Under the pieces are notes generated by a model. The model saw only the letters and a program-made list of their open reading frames with translations. It made no database searches and was not told the origin of the DNA. A stretch of DNA of 64,000 bases from NCBI RefSeq assembly GCF_002878395.1, contig NC_061120.1, forward strand, positions 118,966,481-119,030,480, read 5' to 3'. Below are positions 1 to 10,220 of this stretch, piece by piece (position 1 is the stretch's first letter; every line of letters begins with the position of its first letter). Made by a program: the position numbers and the translations under genes. This stretch comes from Capsicum annuum. Its lineage: Eukaryota; Streptophyta; Magnoliopsida; Solanales; Solanaceae.

Positions 1-313
1 ATTGTAAAAATAAGTAGTGGTGCGATGCACCGGTATTACAGTACTGCACCGGAAACTGACAATTGCCATTTTGACATACTCTGGGACACGCTATTGGCCT
101 GAATAACGATGTTTAACGACTGAAACTTAAAATAGCCATAACTTCTTACCCAGTTATCGGATTTGGGAAAATTTTATATCGTTGGAAAGCTAATTTAATT
201 TTCTATGCAATGGATAGATTTAAACTAAAAAATACTGAGTGTTTCAAAAATTTCATATTAGATAACTCATGAACTAAAAGTTAAGTAAAGCATGAGAAAT
301 ACGGGGTATTACA
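1..313 (-). repeat. LTR end of chromovirus E0 (truncated by window edge)
   Basis: This stretch aligns almost base for base with 9893-10205, the 5' end of the first LTR of array E3. On the minus strand it begins TGTAATACCCCG at 313, directly after a purine-rich tract, so 313 is the LTR 5' boundary. Only the first 313 bases (U3) of an LTR expected to be about 2.5 kb are inside the window. Confidence 0.8.
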
Positions 314-1385
314 ATATCTCCCCCTTGGGAACATTCGTCTTCAAATGAGACTGATTAAGTTGAGACGCTGGTAGACTGAGTTTTTACACTAAACTTGCGT
401 ATCTGATGCATGGTTACATGACTGAACTATTGAAAAATTGAGCTCTTACACTGAATATGGATACCTATTGCATGGAATTTATGACAGAAGCTACTGACAA
501 GTTGGGTTTTCATACTGAACATGCGTATCTGATGAATGAGTACATGACTGAACTAATTTATGAATACATAACTGAATATACAACGATAATGGATACCAAG
601 TTATAATTATAGATAAACATGGAACTAAGTAAAGCTGATGAAGATAGTTACCTTATGTTGGATCTGAGGTTGCGGAGAAAAGGTGAGAATACTTGGTCAG
701 CATATCTGCTTCTACTTCCTAAGTAGCACCCTCAACAGACTAATTCTGCTAAATATCTTTGACTAAGGGAATTTATTTGTTCCTTATCTGTGAATTTGAT
801 GATTGAGAATCTGGACTAAAACCTCTTTGAAAAAGAGATCATTCTAAATATTTACATCCTCTAAGTGAACTGTAACTGTTGGGTTATCAATGCATTTCTT
901 TATTAGGGAGATATGGAATACTGGATGCACTAAGGCTAGATTTCAAGGAAAATCAAGCTTATAAGCAACCTTTTCAAAATGATTGAGAATTCTATAAGAA
1001 CTAACATATCGGGGACTGAGCTTTCTATTCTTGCAAACATCTTTACCCCCTTCATAGGAGAGATACTTAAGAACATAAAATCATCAATGTAAGACTTAAG
1101 ATCCTTTCTTCACATATCTGCATATGAATTTAGTTGGCTCTGGGCATCCCTAAGTCTTTTTCTAATAAATTGAACCTTCTCTAAGGCATCAAACACTAAG
1201 TCAGGCCCTACTGCTATAGCCTCTTCGACATCAAACCAAACCATTAGAGATCTGCATATTCTACCATAGAGAGATTCAAATAGAGCCATCTAAAAACTGG
1301 AATGATAGGTGTTATAGTATGCGAACTCGATTAATGGTAAATTGTCATCCAAACTACTCTTAAAATTAAAAGAGCTAACCCAACT
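314..1385 (-). pseudogene. E0 integrase C-terminus and chromodomain remnant with 3' UTR
   Basis: Read on the minus strand from 1385, this is the last third of a Ty3/Gypsy integrase. It shows the conserved stretch around [15 protein letters not shown], then ESLYGR, a GPDLVFDALEKV block, the RKDL basic segment and SPMKGVK. About 760-661 encodes the chromodomain-like tail (SVEGAT, a stop where Trp is expected, EVEADM). A 3' UTR of about 330 bases with repeated catgactgaac-like words follows, then the polypurine tract at 316-330. The frame is broken by stops. It is nearly identical in layout to 10206-11280. The upstream part is missing because E4-family DNA abuts at about 1385. By lineage this resembles Del/Tekay chromoviruses. 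Confidence 0.75.
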
Positions 1386-2661
1386 AGGAATCTCACCTTC
1401 CTTGACCATCATACCTAACAAAAGAGATGATAAAACAAAACAAAAATAACAAATAAGTTAAATTTAATAAGTTAACCTCACAAGCTGTCAGAGTTCACAC
1501 CTTTGTTTTTCACTCAATTGGTGTCACAAGTATTGATAGCTCATTTGTACTCTAATGAGATTGCTTGGTACCAATTATGGCTTGAGGTCATAATAGATTA
1601 TTGTTTGAATTGACTCAAATAAAATATATATGAACTTGATTCAAGAACTAACATTGAATTCAAAAGAGAAAGGCTTGAAAAACGTAGGACAGCAAAAGAA
1701 AGGACTCAGAGATAATCAATCAACTTAGTAGATAAGTTACTAGTTGATGAGTAGTTTAAGAATCAAAGAAAAGATTTAAGAATGAAGAAATTGAAACAGC
1801 GAATCCATCCTTGACAAAAGGAGTTTTTAAGGTATTGAGTTATGTTTTAGAAGTTGAATTGATGTTGGAGGTGTTCAAATGCATTTGAGGAGTGTCTAGG
1901 GTTGGCGTGAGTTGAGTTGGAGTAATCTGTGTAGGGGAACTTGCTGCATAAGGTGGAATATAGGACAAGGGCACCTTGGACCTTTGTTACTACCTTGGTA
2001 TGATTTTGGGGTGTGGCCACATCTTGGGTGCAGGTTGGGTGCACCTCAAGCACAAGTGGTCTGCCCCTTGTCCTTGAATTGCAAAAAATACCCTCTAAAT
2101 GGTCCCCCTTTGTTCTTTCTTCTAGAATATCCTTATGATCTTCTAAGATGCCTTTTTAAAAAACCTTTTTACCACTTTTCTTCGCTTTTTTGAATCAAAC
2201 ACCACCATTGTATAAGAATTAGAAATGAAGATTTTAATCTTCCTCAAGAACACTCAAGAACACCAAGACTTTAAAGACCTCTAACTCTTGATCCGATGAT
2301 CGAAATGCAATGAAATTTTGAACCAAGGCTATTTTAAAACTCACAAACACATTCCAGATGTCATTTTTTCCAAGTTCATAACTAATTTTTCTAGATTTCT
2401 ATTTCTCCTTCACTTTCTTCAAGTTCTAGCTCTTAAGAATGGTATCACACTCAATTTGACTCTGATTAAGCTCAAATTTAAACCCTGGACACCTATAGTG
2501 TCAGGGAAATCAAATCAAATACTAAAAGCACAAAATCAAAAACTTTGACCTAGGGCTAAAAACATGAAAAGTACTTTTATGGGATTTTTAATTTTGACAC
2601 TTTTTTGTGGATTTTTAAGAAAAAAAACCCAAGATTGACTTTTTAGGAATGAAATTAAGCT

Positions 2662-2675
2662 CGACACTGATACTA
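2662..2675 (-). promoter_or_regulatory. Primer-binding site of E4 copy 1
   Basis: Two bases inside the LTR end the minus strand reads TAGTATCAGTGTCG. This is one mismatch from the TGGTATCA core of the initiator-Met tRNA primer site, and it sets 2678 as the LTR 3' end. Confidence 0.6.
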
Positions 2676-2677
2676 AA

Positions 2678-3386
2678 TGATACACAAACTAATTACAGAA
2701 TAAAAAGATACAACTAAGTTATGAATACGAAGATAAAGATAGAACAAAAAGTTAGTAAGATAGACACAATGAAAGGAATTGAAAGTAAATAAATGGTATA
2801 TCAAACACTAAGCCCTCAATCATTGTACCAAACAAAGAACCTAAATCATATGTAGACCTCAAGGGAATTTATTCCCAAGCAACCCACGTTTCTAAACAAG
2901 GTATCAACACATGCTAATCCATGATTTCCTCATACTCTCAATATATTTTACATTAATAATTCATCAAAATATACTTATTAAAGTAAAAAAAAAAGTCCAA
3001 TTTATAGTCTAGGCTAAGTTATTACATCATATAGCCCCAAAAGTGACCCATTTAGAAAAGACAAACACAAAATCCCATTAGAAAGTTGCCTGAATATATG
3101 TGGCACACATGGGTCATATCCCAATGGTTTAGTGGGCTATTTCTACCCGCTCTAGTGGATCAAAAGCGAGTTGGGTGCACCTCCAAAGCAGATGGGGGAC
3201 ATTTCTTTTTCTTGGGGCTTTCTATCCTTGTTTAGCCTTCCTTTGGCCTCTCTAACATCTCTTGAGCCTCCTTGATCATCATAATCATACAATGGATGCC
3301 TTTTAATAACCATCAAGAAGTCATAAAGTGTTTCTTGACCCGTAAGTATCCTCTCTAGCAATGAAGAGGCTATTTGGATTGTATCA
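2678..3386 (-). repeat. 5' LTR of E4 copy 1, 709 bp
   Basis: On the minus strand it starts TGATACAATCC and ends GTGTATCA, giving an inverted terminal repeat TGATAC/GTATCA. It aligns along its whole length with 63006-63712 in opposite orientation. The open frame at 3397-3152 (81 codons, running MWLVDTIQIASSLLE into a charged region) starts outside the LTR and reads through its first 230 bases. The plus-strand copy at 63006 keeps a similar frame. It is therefore LTR sequence, not a host gene. Confidence 0.8.
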
Positions 3387-3525
3387 ACTAGCCACATGCT
3401 ATATTACGTCATCTCATGTTGCACTGCATTCCTTACTTATGTATTGTATTTTTGTATACTACTATTATTATTTTTAGTTTAGCTAGGTTAGATATTATAT
3501 ACAAACACATTTTTCCATCTATTTA
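3387..3525. other. Short flank between two elements
   Basis: AT-rich bases between the E4 copy 1 LTR and the E1 LTR. No coding sequence, repeat or RNA gene was recognised. Confidence 0.4.
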
Positions 3526-3930
3526 TGTAATGACCCTCTAGGCTATTTTTCCTATTTTCTGATTTCTCCGCATTTAGAGCTTTCTCATATCTTTCCTAGG
3601 TCATTTATGACTTGTTGGGATTTACTGTTTTGTTATCAGGTAGTTCACTTGATTTTAGAGTATTTTCTTATTTTGAAGCTTATGAAGTTAAGAATGAGTC
3701 TTAGACAAAGACATTAGGTATACCTCTAATGTCATTTTAGCATTTTCAACAGCTCTTGAATGTCAATTTTAGTCTAGAGGTACGCTTAGTTCGTGTCTTG
3801 AGGTTTTTCCACTCATTTTGGGCTATTGGGTAGAATTTCACTAAAACAACCCCTTGGTAAATGACCCTAAAGAAGTGCCCAGTCGCTAAAGTAGTCCCCT
3901 AGCTGCTTAAGTAGTTACAATAGATAACTT
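3526..3930 (+). repeat. 5' LTR fragment of Gypsy element E1
   Basis: Begins TGTAATGACCC and shares long blocks with the minus-strand LTR ending near 57845, including GGTCATTTATGAC and TCATTTTGGGCTAT. The LTR is cut short by deletion; gag sequence follows without a visible primer-binding site. The right limit is approximate. Confidence 0.6.
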
Positions 3931-4660
3931 GGTACCAACAAAGCTCAATAAGTCTCAATAAACTCCAATCGAGTGTGATACAATTATGATGAGATCAGGA
4001 AGTATAAGATCTTGCCCAAGGTTTATGGCTCAGATATACAAGTGAATTGAAGATATTTTTGGAGAGTTTTAATGCCTTATCGAAGTGAAGAAAGGAAGAG
4101 GGGCCTTACACTCAAGGGGCGCCCCTTATTAAGGGTATAGAAGACCTTTTACCTTTTGAGCATTTTAGGGTAGGTACCCCCAACAACAGTCATATTGGTA
4201 CCACGATCAGACTAGTAGACCCGTTCAAGAAGCATTACATATATTAGATGAGGGTCAACCCAACTATAGTAGTTTTAGTGTTTAGAGAAGTAGCAAACCA
4301 TATAGGGGTATTTCGTAAGGGTTAACAGGTCGAGGTAGCCATTTAAAGTCATCTAGACCTCCTAGATAGAGCATAGTACTTGGGGATTATTTTGAGTGTG
4401 GTGTTTTTTTTTCATTTTTCTAGAAAGTGTCCTCATTGTTGGATGATTGAGCCTATCGCTTAGAAGGTTCCACTAATTAGGTCAGTATTGCCTCAAGCTA
4501 GGGGTGGTGCACAGGGTTGTAGGGGTATTCCCCAGAGTTCTAGAGGTAGTACTCAGGCAGGTAGGTCAGATGGTTAGAAAGGCATCCAGTCTGGTAGTAG
4601 ACAATATCATTTGTATATTGTAACTAGAAAGTTTGAAGCTTAGGCTTTGAATTTTGTGAA
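3931..4660 (+). pseudogene. E1 gag remnant with decayed zinc knuckle
   Basis: Plus-strand Gypsy gag C-terminal region. At about 4380-4440 it reads LGDYFECG, the start of a CX2C zinc knuckle, then a frame-damaged continuation where a knuckle of the CFRCGxxGHxxxxCP type should be. A Gly/Ser/Gln-rich linker typical of Gypsy gag tails follows (ARGGAQG, SSRGSTQAG) up to about 4580. The N-terminal capsid part is largely deleted: only some 400 bases separate the LTR piece from the knuckle. Several in-frame stops. The protease follows immediately, as in normal gag-pol order. Confidence 0.6.
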
Positions 4661-4960
4661 TACAAGTTTTATTTTTATATGGCATTAACAGTCTCTACTT
4701 TATTTGATCTAGGATATACTATTTCATATATTTATGCTTATTATGCAGTAGGGTTAGAGGTGTCTTCGGAGTTTTTATCTGTGCCATTATGTGTATCCTC
4801 CCATATAGGTGATTTAGTAGTAGTGGATCAGGTGTATAGATCGTGTTTAATGACTATATAGAAGTATGATACTCGATTTGATTACATTGTGTTGGATATG
4901 TTTACCATAATTCTAGGAATGGATCGGTTATCCCCCTATTAGGCCGTCTTGAATATCCTT
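4661..4960 (+). pseudogene. E1 retroviral-type aspartic protease remnant
   Basis: A 60-codon open frame (4679-4861) and its extension match the Gypsy protease fold: LFDLGYTISYIYAYYA corresponds to the catalytic D-x-G and helix, with DLG where DPG or DSG is expected, so the active-site loop is altered. A hydrophobic strand follows, then VLDMFTIILGMDRL (the usual DVILGMDWL) near 4890-4930. One stop separates the two halves. It would have matured the E1 polyprotein. It is not functional as it stands. Confidence 0.65.
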
Positions 4961-5019
4961 ACCAAGACCGTTACCTCAGACATGTCTGACATACCCTTAG
5001 TTGTGTGGTATGATTCATT

Positions 5020-5347
5020 GCACTATATATTAATGGGTGATTATTTCTTATATTTGGGCTAGGAGACCAAAATTGAGGGTTTATGATTCATTCCTTAATG
5101 ATGTTTGGGATGTTAGTGTCATGAATTCTTCTCTTGACTTTATTTCTATTATTTATGATTTTCTCAATATTTTTCCTTTCATCCTACCTTGCCTTCTGCT
5201 AGAGCATGAAATAGATTTTTCTATTGACCTCGAGCTGAACACTAAACCTATTTCTATGGCTCCTTATTGTATGGCCCTATTGAGCTAAATGAGCTAAATA
5301 TTCAACTTAATGATCTTCTGAGTAAGGGCTTCATAAGACCAATTGTT
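5020..5347 (+). pseudogene. E1 reverse transcriptase N-terminus, interrupted
   Basis: The frame from 5037 carries the linker and first RT motif of Ty3/Gypsy pol: FLNIFPFILPCLLLEHEIDF, then SIDLELNTKPISMAPY, near 5145-5270. It continues with stops as a LKELN-like helix and the KGFIRP motif, giving RPIV at 5336-5347. The next expected residues (S-P-W-G) are not here. They appear at 24795-24806, so about 19.4 kb of later insertions split this gene between 5347 and 24792. The split gives the relative order of insertion: E1 is older than E2 and E3. Confidence 0.7.
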
Positions 5348-5705
5348 AAATACCTAGGCTTTGGACCATGAGAAGGACTTCATCATTTGATGTCTTTGAG
5401 TTGGGTATGACTAGGGACTTGAGTAATACCCATGGTTACGGGACGTACATACCTTGCCTTCCCCCTCTTGTACCTTGATCAGTATATAAGGGTAACACAC
5501 TATCCATTAAATGATATGGCCTCTCCTTGGTTATAACCAATGCATATGAGTTGTATACTACTCAATCATATGGAATAAAAATTCAATTAAAGTGGAGTAT
5601 TTTCTATATGGATGAATGCTTATAAGTTAGGATTTGAGTCGTACCCTTTGTTTGTGACTCAAGGTTGTCTACTCGTACCTTTAACAGTATAGATAACGTA
5701 TGAAT

Positions 5706-5746
5706 AACCTAGGGTACGAGTCAGGTTACCACTCGTACCCTAGGTT
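5706..5746. repeat. Perfect 16-bp inverted repeat (hairpin) in E2
   Basis: Arms 5706-5721 (AACCTAGGGTACGAGT) and 5731-5746 are exact reverse complements around a 9-base loop. The arm word ACTCGTACC occurs five times in either orientation between 5636 and 5783. Confidence 0.9.
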
Positions 5747-5860
5747 ACAATTACTTAGGGGTCGTATGGGGGAGTCGTACCCCTAGACCGGGTCATTTTT
5801 CATCTTTTAACTAAAGGCCTTATGGTCATTTCTCATGACTAAAACCCTAATTCCCTTCAC

Positions 5861-5869
5861 TATATAAGG
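5861..5869 (+). promoter_or_regulatory. TATA box of E2 LTR
   Basis: TATATAAGG preceded by CCCTTCAC and followed by leader-like sequence. It sits about 80 bases after the repeated ACTCGTACC words, as expected for a U3 promoter. Confidence 0.6.
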
Positions 5870-6689
5870 CATTGTAGACTCCTAAGCCCTCATTTACAAG
5901 CCTCAAACACTCCAAAACACTCTAAAAGTTTTTTGTAATAAGATTGGAGGCTAGAGTTTAGAGGGTGATCTTCAAGAGGCAAAGGGGAGTCAATATTCTT
6001 TGTGATTCAAGTTGTTGAAGGAATGTATCTCTTCCCTTTCTAAAATAACTTTAAAACCCAGGTATTTCATACTATAATTAGTAAGTGTACATGGTGGTTT
6101 TGAAATCGAATGAAAAAGGTTTTGTTGCTAAATGATGAACAATGAAAATTTCTACATAAGACACGTGTTTATTCATGTTATTGATGATGATTTGCATATT
6201 TGGATGCTTGTTGTTTGTGAAAATGTCTAAGTTAATTATCTAGTCATATGTTAGTGATTGTTTGAACTAGGGCAATAGCCCTATATGTATGAATGCTTGA
6301 TAAATGATATTGTAAACGTAAAAATGAGCCATGTATTGTTTAATTGATGACCTTGATGGTCTGATGAATAAGAAGGGGTGTAAAGTCCCTAATATAAAAA
6401 TGAACATTAATTATGTGTAAGACTAAATTATGGTATAGAATCTCTAATGGAATGTGAATCGTATGTAAGGGTCTTGAGGACCATAGTTTGAATTGTATGA
6501 GGAGTTGGTTTAAGGAATTGGCCTATTGAAATGGTTGATCAATAAAGGCTCCCATAAGGACCAAGTGGTCATGTATGATTTTGAATTGGCTAGATAGGTT
6601 AAAGTCCTTATGTGTGGAATTAAATGTATATATATGCATGGATAATGGGTTAGAGTCCCAATGTCGACTAATGATGGTCGTGATGGCTT

Positions 6690-7025
6690 AAGGTTAAATT
6701 CCCTTGCCTAATGAAATTTCTTGTGGTTAAAGTCCCTTGCATAGTGAGATCTCATAAGGTTGAAGTGCTTTGCTAAATAAATTTGCTTGGGGTTAGAGTC
6801 TCTTATCTAATGTGGCATGAGGTTAGAGTTTCTTGCAAAATGTGTGAGCATGTGGTTAGAGTCCCTTTCTTGAATAAATATGTGTGAGTGGTTATAGTTC
6901 CTCACTTGAATATATATGTATGTGGTTAGAGTCCCTTATTTGATGATATGTGAATATGGTTAAGGTTCTCCACCCAATGAGTAATTATTGAATCTATAAG
7001 TATGGAAGGTTGGAGTCCTCCATTG
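6690..7025. repeat. Degenerate ~33-bp minisatellite
   Basis: The core GTGGTTAGAGTCCCTT recurs with GGTTA-type starts near 6692, 6725, 6758, 6791, 6821, 6853, 6890, 6923 and 6958, a spacing of 30-37 bases. Looser copies lie near 6597, 6648 and 7005. Copies differ by several bases, so the array is old. Confidence 0.75.
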
Positions 7026-7689
7026 CATACATAATGAATGAGTGCTTCCAAAGTGTAGATAAATTGTGTCCCCTCAATTAGCATGTGATATGTCTATATA
7101 TATGGATAAGGAGATGAATTTGATTGAATGTGATATATTTCTTGTTGTTTAATGATGATTCTTTTTTATCGTTATCATTGAGTTACATGCGAGCATTCCA
7201 ACTGCTATCTGTCTCCGAATTCTATGTCCCCATATGACATAGGGGCTAAAGAATCTTTTTCTCTTCCTACATAGTGATGGGGAATCAAAGCAGCTTGTGC
7301 ATTGACCTAGGAGTGGTGAGCCTTCTTACTTCAAAAGACGTTCCTTCTTGGTCTCCTACCTTTAGACTTGGTCTTATCTTGACTTGTTTGGCTAATGTCG
7401 GGGGCTTGTCCCGATATATAAATTTTTAAACATTGGTTTGTATCGCAGTATCATGGATGATATGGACTTAGGTATATTGGTTTGTGTGTTTATATTTATG
7501 AAATCTTTAGACGTTGTTTAAGTTATGACTTGTAGTATGTTTTACGCTATCTCATTCAATGGTCAGGATTTACTCAACCCATGTGATTGATGTGATGATT
7601 GTGATGGTTTATTGAGGCGACCTCCAATTCATGTGGGCTTGAGGTGCCCCTACGACATGGATCGGTTTTGAGGAGTGTCATAGTGTAAT

Positions 7690-10205
7690 TGTAATGCCCC
7701 CAACTTTGTACCCTGGATGCTACACGATGCTTACGACCCTGAAGAATCACAAGCTAACCCATGACTATTATCTGTTATGTGAACCGAAACATTACACTGT
7801 AATAAATGTAGAATAATAGGTTGAAATGTCATAAGGTTCAAAACATCTAAAATATTGATAAATTATATGGACTTAAATAGAAATCTGTAAAACTGAACAC
7901 TATTTAAAAACTAGTGTGAAAATCCTCTAATTGAAACTGTCTAAAAGTGGAGTTGATGGAGCAATCCCCCAGCTAACTCCATCTATTGAATTACTGAGTC
8001 TACTAAAATAATGAAATAATGAAATAAAAAAATATCCTCAAATGATGAGGACTCACTGCTAATCTACTGCTGGTGGCTAAATCTGAGTCTATCTATGCGA
8101 GGTCGGGAACCTGAGCATCCGAACCTATGATATGAGACATTATTGCGCAAAGAAAGAGTACGTGTCAGTACGTGGAATGTACTGGTATGCTAGATGAGGT
8201 AAGGTTGAATACAAGGATTCATATGCAAGAACAATAACTGACTGTATGATATAGGGCAACTAAACATGAGAGTACATGGATAACAAATACTGTTGTAAAT
8301 ACTGATTACGCACTAATGTGCATAGAAATAAATACTATGACTACGCTTGTTGGAAGCTAAGTCCTGAATTCTGATTCTGAGAAACCAATATTTAAAGTTA
8401 CTGATAACTGACTTACTGATATTGATTCACTGTATCTGATTGTTTTGATTCTGTAGAACTGAACTGATTTCTATTCTAAAGACTGAGACTGAGATAGTAG
8501 GAGGTAATCATCTAATAGACATACCCCAAATAAGATAACTGAATTGGGGTCCAACCTGTGAGCCCAGTTAGAAGGGTGTCAGTACCATGCCATGGGTAAT
8601 GATACTAGAGAGTTACCCTCATCTGGTAGGTACTCTAATGAGAATGGTGGAAACCTCATCTGACAGGTCAAAACACCTCATCAACCCTCAACTGGCAGGT
8701 TTGATGTCTCAAACTACACTAGCGTAGTTCTAGAATCAAAGGATTGCTTCTAAGGATCACACCCTATTCTGGCAGGTGAGCCCCCATCCTTGGATTCACT
8801 TAGTGCTGAATCCTACTCGTAACTAAAAGACACTGAACTAACTATACTGAACTAGACTGGACTTAATACTGAGTTTACTGAGTTTTCCTGAGTTCTGTAA
8901 CCGACTGAGTTTTATAACTGACTGAGAGTACTACTGATCGTGGCATGACTGAGATTCTATAATAGACACTGGCTCTAGGTAAACAGTTAAATTGTCTGGT
9001 ATTAAATACCCCAGGACTTAATATGATAAAAGAAAGGCATAGCATAATCTTGAAATACATAACAATGTATAGTTGTCGATAATGAACTCATAGAGGCATT
9101 TAATGAAACATTTGTAATGCATCTACTTATACATGAATAGGGAATATATACTATAATTTTATAATGGCACTATTTCATTCACATAGGCATTTTATCAAAC
9201 AAATGTGGAGCATGCTTAGGTTATACAATAATCCAAACATATAGTTATCATGGGCATATCAATCAACTTGCAAATTGAAGGGTTTATCGTGAAGATCATG
9301 TTACTCAACACATACAATGATTAATTTCATTAAAGCATGTAATTTAATCATGGACTAGAACCTAACAATAACATGAACATGAATTCGATTCAATTCAAGC
9401 ATTGAAGTTGATAATTCAACAATCTTGTATTTTGAAAATGGATTCATGAACTCTATGGGTGAAAGGAATAGATAGATGAACACCTAACATACCTTAATTT
9501 TTGAGTTTCTTAAAGTTCTTGGTGAATCCCTTGAGATTGATCTTATTTTCTTGAAGCTAGGGTGGGTAGTTTTGAGAGAGAATGCTTTTAATTTGGGAAT
9601 AAATTTTGTGATTAATGACTTAAAATATTTTTATGGATTAAATCCCGTATCTGGGCATGTTAAAATCTTAAGAAAAGACTATTTTAGCCCTAGACGAAAT
9701 ATTTAATTTCCATTGAAATTTTTCGAAATCGGCATCTGCCACAACACGGTGCTATCACGTCTTGTCTCTGGAAATTGCCAACTAGGAATATGCGTGGTGG
9801 CATGATGCAGTGGGATTGCGTTGCCACTTTGGTTGGGACCCGAAAGTTCACCGCGATGTGGTGGAATCGCGTTGGTAGACTGCAAATGAAAATTTGTAAA
9901 AATAAGTAGTGGTGCAATGTGCCGGTATTGCAGTACTGCACTGGAAACTGACAATTGCCATTTTGACATACTCTGGGACACTCTACTGGCCTGAATGATG
10001 GTGTTTAACGAGTGAAACTTAAAATAGCCATACCTTCTTACCCAGTTATCGGATTTAGGAAAATTTTATATCATTGGAAAGCTAATTTAATTTTCTACGC
10101 AATGGATGGATTTAAACTGAAAAATACTGAGTTTTTCAAAAATTTCATATCAGATAACTAATGAACTGAAAGTTAAGTTAAGCTTGAGAAATACGGGGTA
10201 TTATA
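7690..10205 (-). repeat. E3 outer LTR 1 (3' LTR), 2516 bp
   Basis: On the minus strand it starts at 10205 right after the polypurine tract and ends at 7690 with GGGGGCATTACA, the same ends as the other two LTRs. It contains U3 words of CGCGATG type at about 9727-9945 and a splice-donor-like site at 9492/9493. It also contains blocks of gactgagtt-like words (8380-8960) common to the family. Confidence 0.85.
9487..9496 (-). promoter_or_regulatory. Splice-donor-like site in E3 LTR 1
   Basis: The minus strand reads TTAAG|GTATGT, a close match to the plant 5' splice-site consensus, about 710 bases from the LTR start. The same site is GTACGT in LTR 2 (16846) and decayed to GTATCT in LTR 3 (about 24073). 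Confidence 0.4.
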
Positions 10206-10220
10206 ATATCTCCCCCTTGG
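10206..10220 (-). promoter_or_regulatory. Polypurine tract of internal region 1
   Basis: The minus strand reads CCAAGGGGGAGATAT immediately before the LTR start. This is the plus-strand primer for reverse transcription, and the same tract precedes the E0, E3b and E6 LTRs. Confidence 0.8.

Larger units (their letters stand above)
1386..3386 (-). mobile_element. Truncated gag-only LTR retrotransposon of family E4 (copy 1)
   Basis: Minus-strand order is 5' LTR (3386-2678), primer-binding site (about 2675-2662), a leader of about 1.25 kb (2661-1413), then a gag-like start codon at 1412. The element breaks off about 25 bases later at the junction with E0. The leader and the bases around the ATG align with 27123-27400 of the E4 copy at 25304. 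No polymerase is present. The ORFs at 1847-2053 and 1912-2193 lie in the leader and have no recognisable family. The other LTR and the target-site duplication were lost, so the truncation came from deletion or rearrangement rather than a clean insertion. Confidence 0.7.
5348..7684 (+). repeat. LTR-like insertion E2 inside E1
   Basis: Non-coding DNA lying exactly where E1 RT is split. It has LTR features in plus orientation: repeated CpG words at 5636-5783, a TATA box at 5861, a start-like region after it, a long T/G-rich part with a 33-bp minisatellite (6690-7025), and an end that reads GAGTGTCA at 7680. No internal coding region is present, so it is probably a solo LTR. I could not fix its exact ends or a target-site duplication; both limits are inferred from where E1 and E3 stop matching. 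Confidence 0.5.

Noticed and set aside
3152..3397. 81-codon minus-strand ORF as a host gene
   Set aside because: It runs across the start of an E4-family LTR, and the inverse copy at 63006 does not keep the same frame throughout.
5344..7680. Exact TG...CA ends and duplication for E2
   Set aside because: TGTTAAAT at 5344 and GTGTCA at 7680 would give CCAAT and TAGTG flanks, which do not match, so the limits were left approximate.
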